A DNA stretch of 64,000 nucleotides from Symsagittifera roscoffensis (Eukaryota > Xenacoelomorpha > Acoela > Convolutidae): the NCBI RefSeq assembly GCF_963678635.1, contig NC_087068.1, positions 14,015,872 through 14,079,871 on the forward strand. Reading direction: 5' to 3'. Shown here one piece after another: positions 63,163 to 64,000 of the stretch (within the stretch, counting starts at the first letter, position 1; each line of letters opens with the position of its first letter). Position numbers and translations under genes: made by a program. Below the pieces are notes generated by a model that did not search any database, had not been told where the DNA came from, and saw only the letters and a program-made list of their open reading frames with translations.

Positions 63163-63374
63163 AATAAAGAGTTAAGATGTACCACTGGTAACTATTGTAT
63201 CTAACTAAAGTTAAAAGAGAATAAAAGTATTGGTTGAATTAAAACTGACTGTAGTCTAAAAAGAGCAACTAGTGAACCGAAGTCCACTGGACTTCGTAGA
63301 GTTAACATTGACTGGTACGTAAATAGATAATAGAGGTCAAGGTTATAACATACTAAAAACACTGAATCACAACA
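63162..63374 (-). repeat. 5' LTR (minus orientation)
   Basis: Direct repeat of 60224-60436; its last base is the A of the gag ATG. Confidence 0.85.
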
Positions 63375-63394
63375 CCCCCCCCCCTTCCTCCTAT

Positions 63395-63551
63395 GGTACC
63401 TACTTAAGAATCTCCACCCCTATAAATAAATACAGTAAAATAGCACTGATCTTTCTGTTGAGAATTCCTATTTTGCTGCATTCTGATTGGTCGAAAATCG
63501 ACCATTTTCAATCCCCCCCTTGAAAGGAGGGGAGATTCTTAAGTAGATCCC
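63395..63551. mobile_element. MITE with about 26-bp inverted ends
   Basis: Left end GGTACCTACTTAAGAATCTCC matches the reversed right end GGGATCTACTTAAGAATCTC. About 157 bp, no coding. Confidence 0.65.
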
Positions 63552-63601
63552 AGATAAGATTTGTATTTTTTTTGCTGAGATGAGGAGTAGTAACACGACC
63601 A

Positions 63602-63805
63602 CAAGTAATTTTACTTACCCTAGCCACCAATAAAGCCGTTGCAGTTTCTTATCAAATTGCCAAAAATTCGGCTAAGAAAAACTATTTCATTGTTCCGGAT
63701 TTGAATCTCCCACATGTTGATCAGGAGTGTCACGTCCTCAAACTTGCGCCACGATTACTTGGAGGCAAGTTAGAAACCCAGAAAATGCTGGATGCACCTG
63801 TTTAA
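63602..63805 (+). pseudogene. possible hAT-like transposase fragment
   Basis: Open frame without ATG, with ATNKAVAVSYQIAKNSAKKN and HVDQECHVLKLAPRLLGG. The SYQIAK pattern is reminiscent of hAT/ZBED transposases, but this is a weak visual match and the frame stops after about 67 codons. It could also be an exon of an unknown gene. Confidence 0.25.
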
Positions 63806-64000
63806 AAACTTTTATCTTTGATTGTACTGCTACCGAAATGCGTAATTTTTCAAAGTTTCGAAAAATAGACTTTACGCAAAATCCTAGAGACTTCTTCAGT
63901 AAAGTAGGGGATTAGCCGTTTACTTAGAGGAGAAAACTACTATTCGTTCCTTCAACTGAATTCTTTACCGACTTGGTTAGGTACTTTTTGAAAAAGTGAA

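Larger units (their letters stand above)
60224..63374 (-). mobile_element. young Ty3/gypsy-type LTR element, defective (gag-protease, pol tail)
   Basis: Two 213-bp direct repeats (60224-60436 and 63162-63374) bound it, starting TGTTGTGATTCAG and ending CTCTTTATTA on the minus strand. They differ at about three positions, so insertion is recent. Flanks are runs of C, consistent with a short target duplication. Internal parts: gag (62041-63162), a protease-bearing frame (61480-62001, VDSAS), and an acidic tail with RRNPGPPKFYGDRRF typical of the pol C-terminus (60808-61455). RT, RNase H and integrase are not visible, so it is a non-autonomous derivative. Gag and the protease frame share register, an arrangement for which some retroelement families use read-through. 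Confidence 0.85.

Overview
This is an AT-rich, intron-containing animal window in which repeats take up most of the sequence. Proposed introns as short as 37-44 nt, SUEL-lectin, peritrophin-A and FN3 modules, RING/B-box exons and Ty3/gypsy elements all fit a marine invertebrate. A tunicate of the larvacean kind would suit the tiny introns, but that placement is inference. I found no bacterial features, rRNA, tRNA or CRISPR.

Region 1 (1-27.2 kb): a near-identical tandem duplication with a period of about 13.94 kb. Each unit carries the 5' exons of a minus-strand RING/B-box (TRIM-like) gene, followed on its upstream side by two fossil Ty3/gypsy units in the same orientation. The right flank decays into a diverged satellite (25.0-27.2 kb). 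A TCGAC-rich minisatellite lies at 12.9-13.3 kb.

Region 2 (27.2-37.7 kb): four tandem copies (about 1.0-1.4 kb each) of an unidentified minus-strand multi-exon gene with very small introns, each copy damaged in a different way. They are accompanied by a roughly 95-bp satellite, a larger duplicated flank and one small separate minus-strand ORF.

Region 3 (37.9-44.5 kb): intergenic DNA packed with mobile debris. It holds a fold-back-type transposon, a perfect 194-bp-arm palindrome, a nested MITE and several copies of a short interspersed family that also occurs throughout the window.

Region 4 (44.56-53.9 kb): the best host gene, on the plus strand. Its exons encode a signal peptide, two SUEL-type lectin domains, a peritrophin-A chitin-binding domain and at least four FN3 domains. 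Three exons joined by phase-1 introns are visible. The middle exon is only 198 bp, and joining it to the third exon gives an exact six-cysteine peritrophin-A spacing. The large second intron contains a tandem 1.9-kb duplication. The 3' end of the gene was not found.

Region 5 (54-64 kb): a TA/TG microsatellite, an old plus-strand Ty3/gypsy fossil (gag to integrase), a young minus-strand LTR element with 213-bp LTRs that retains gag and protease, a MITE, and a possible transposase fragment at the right edge.
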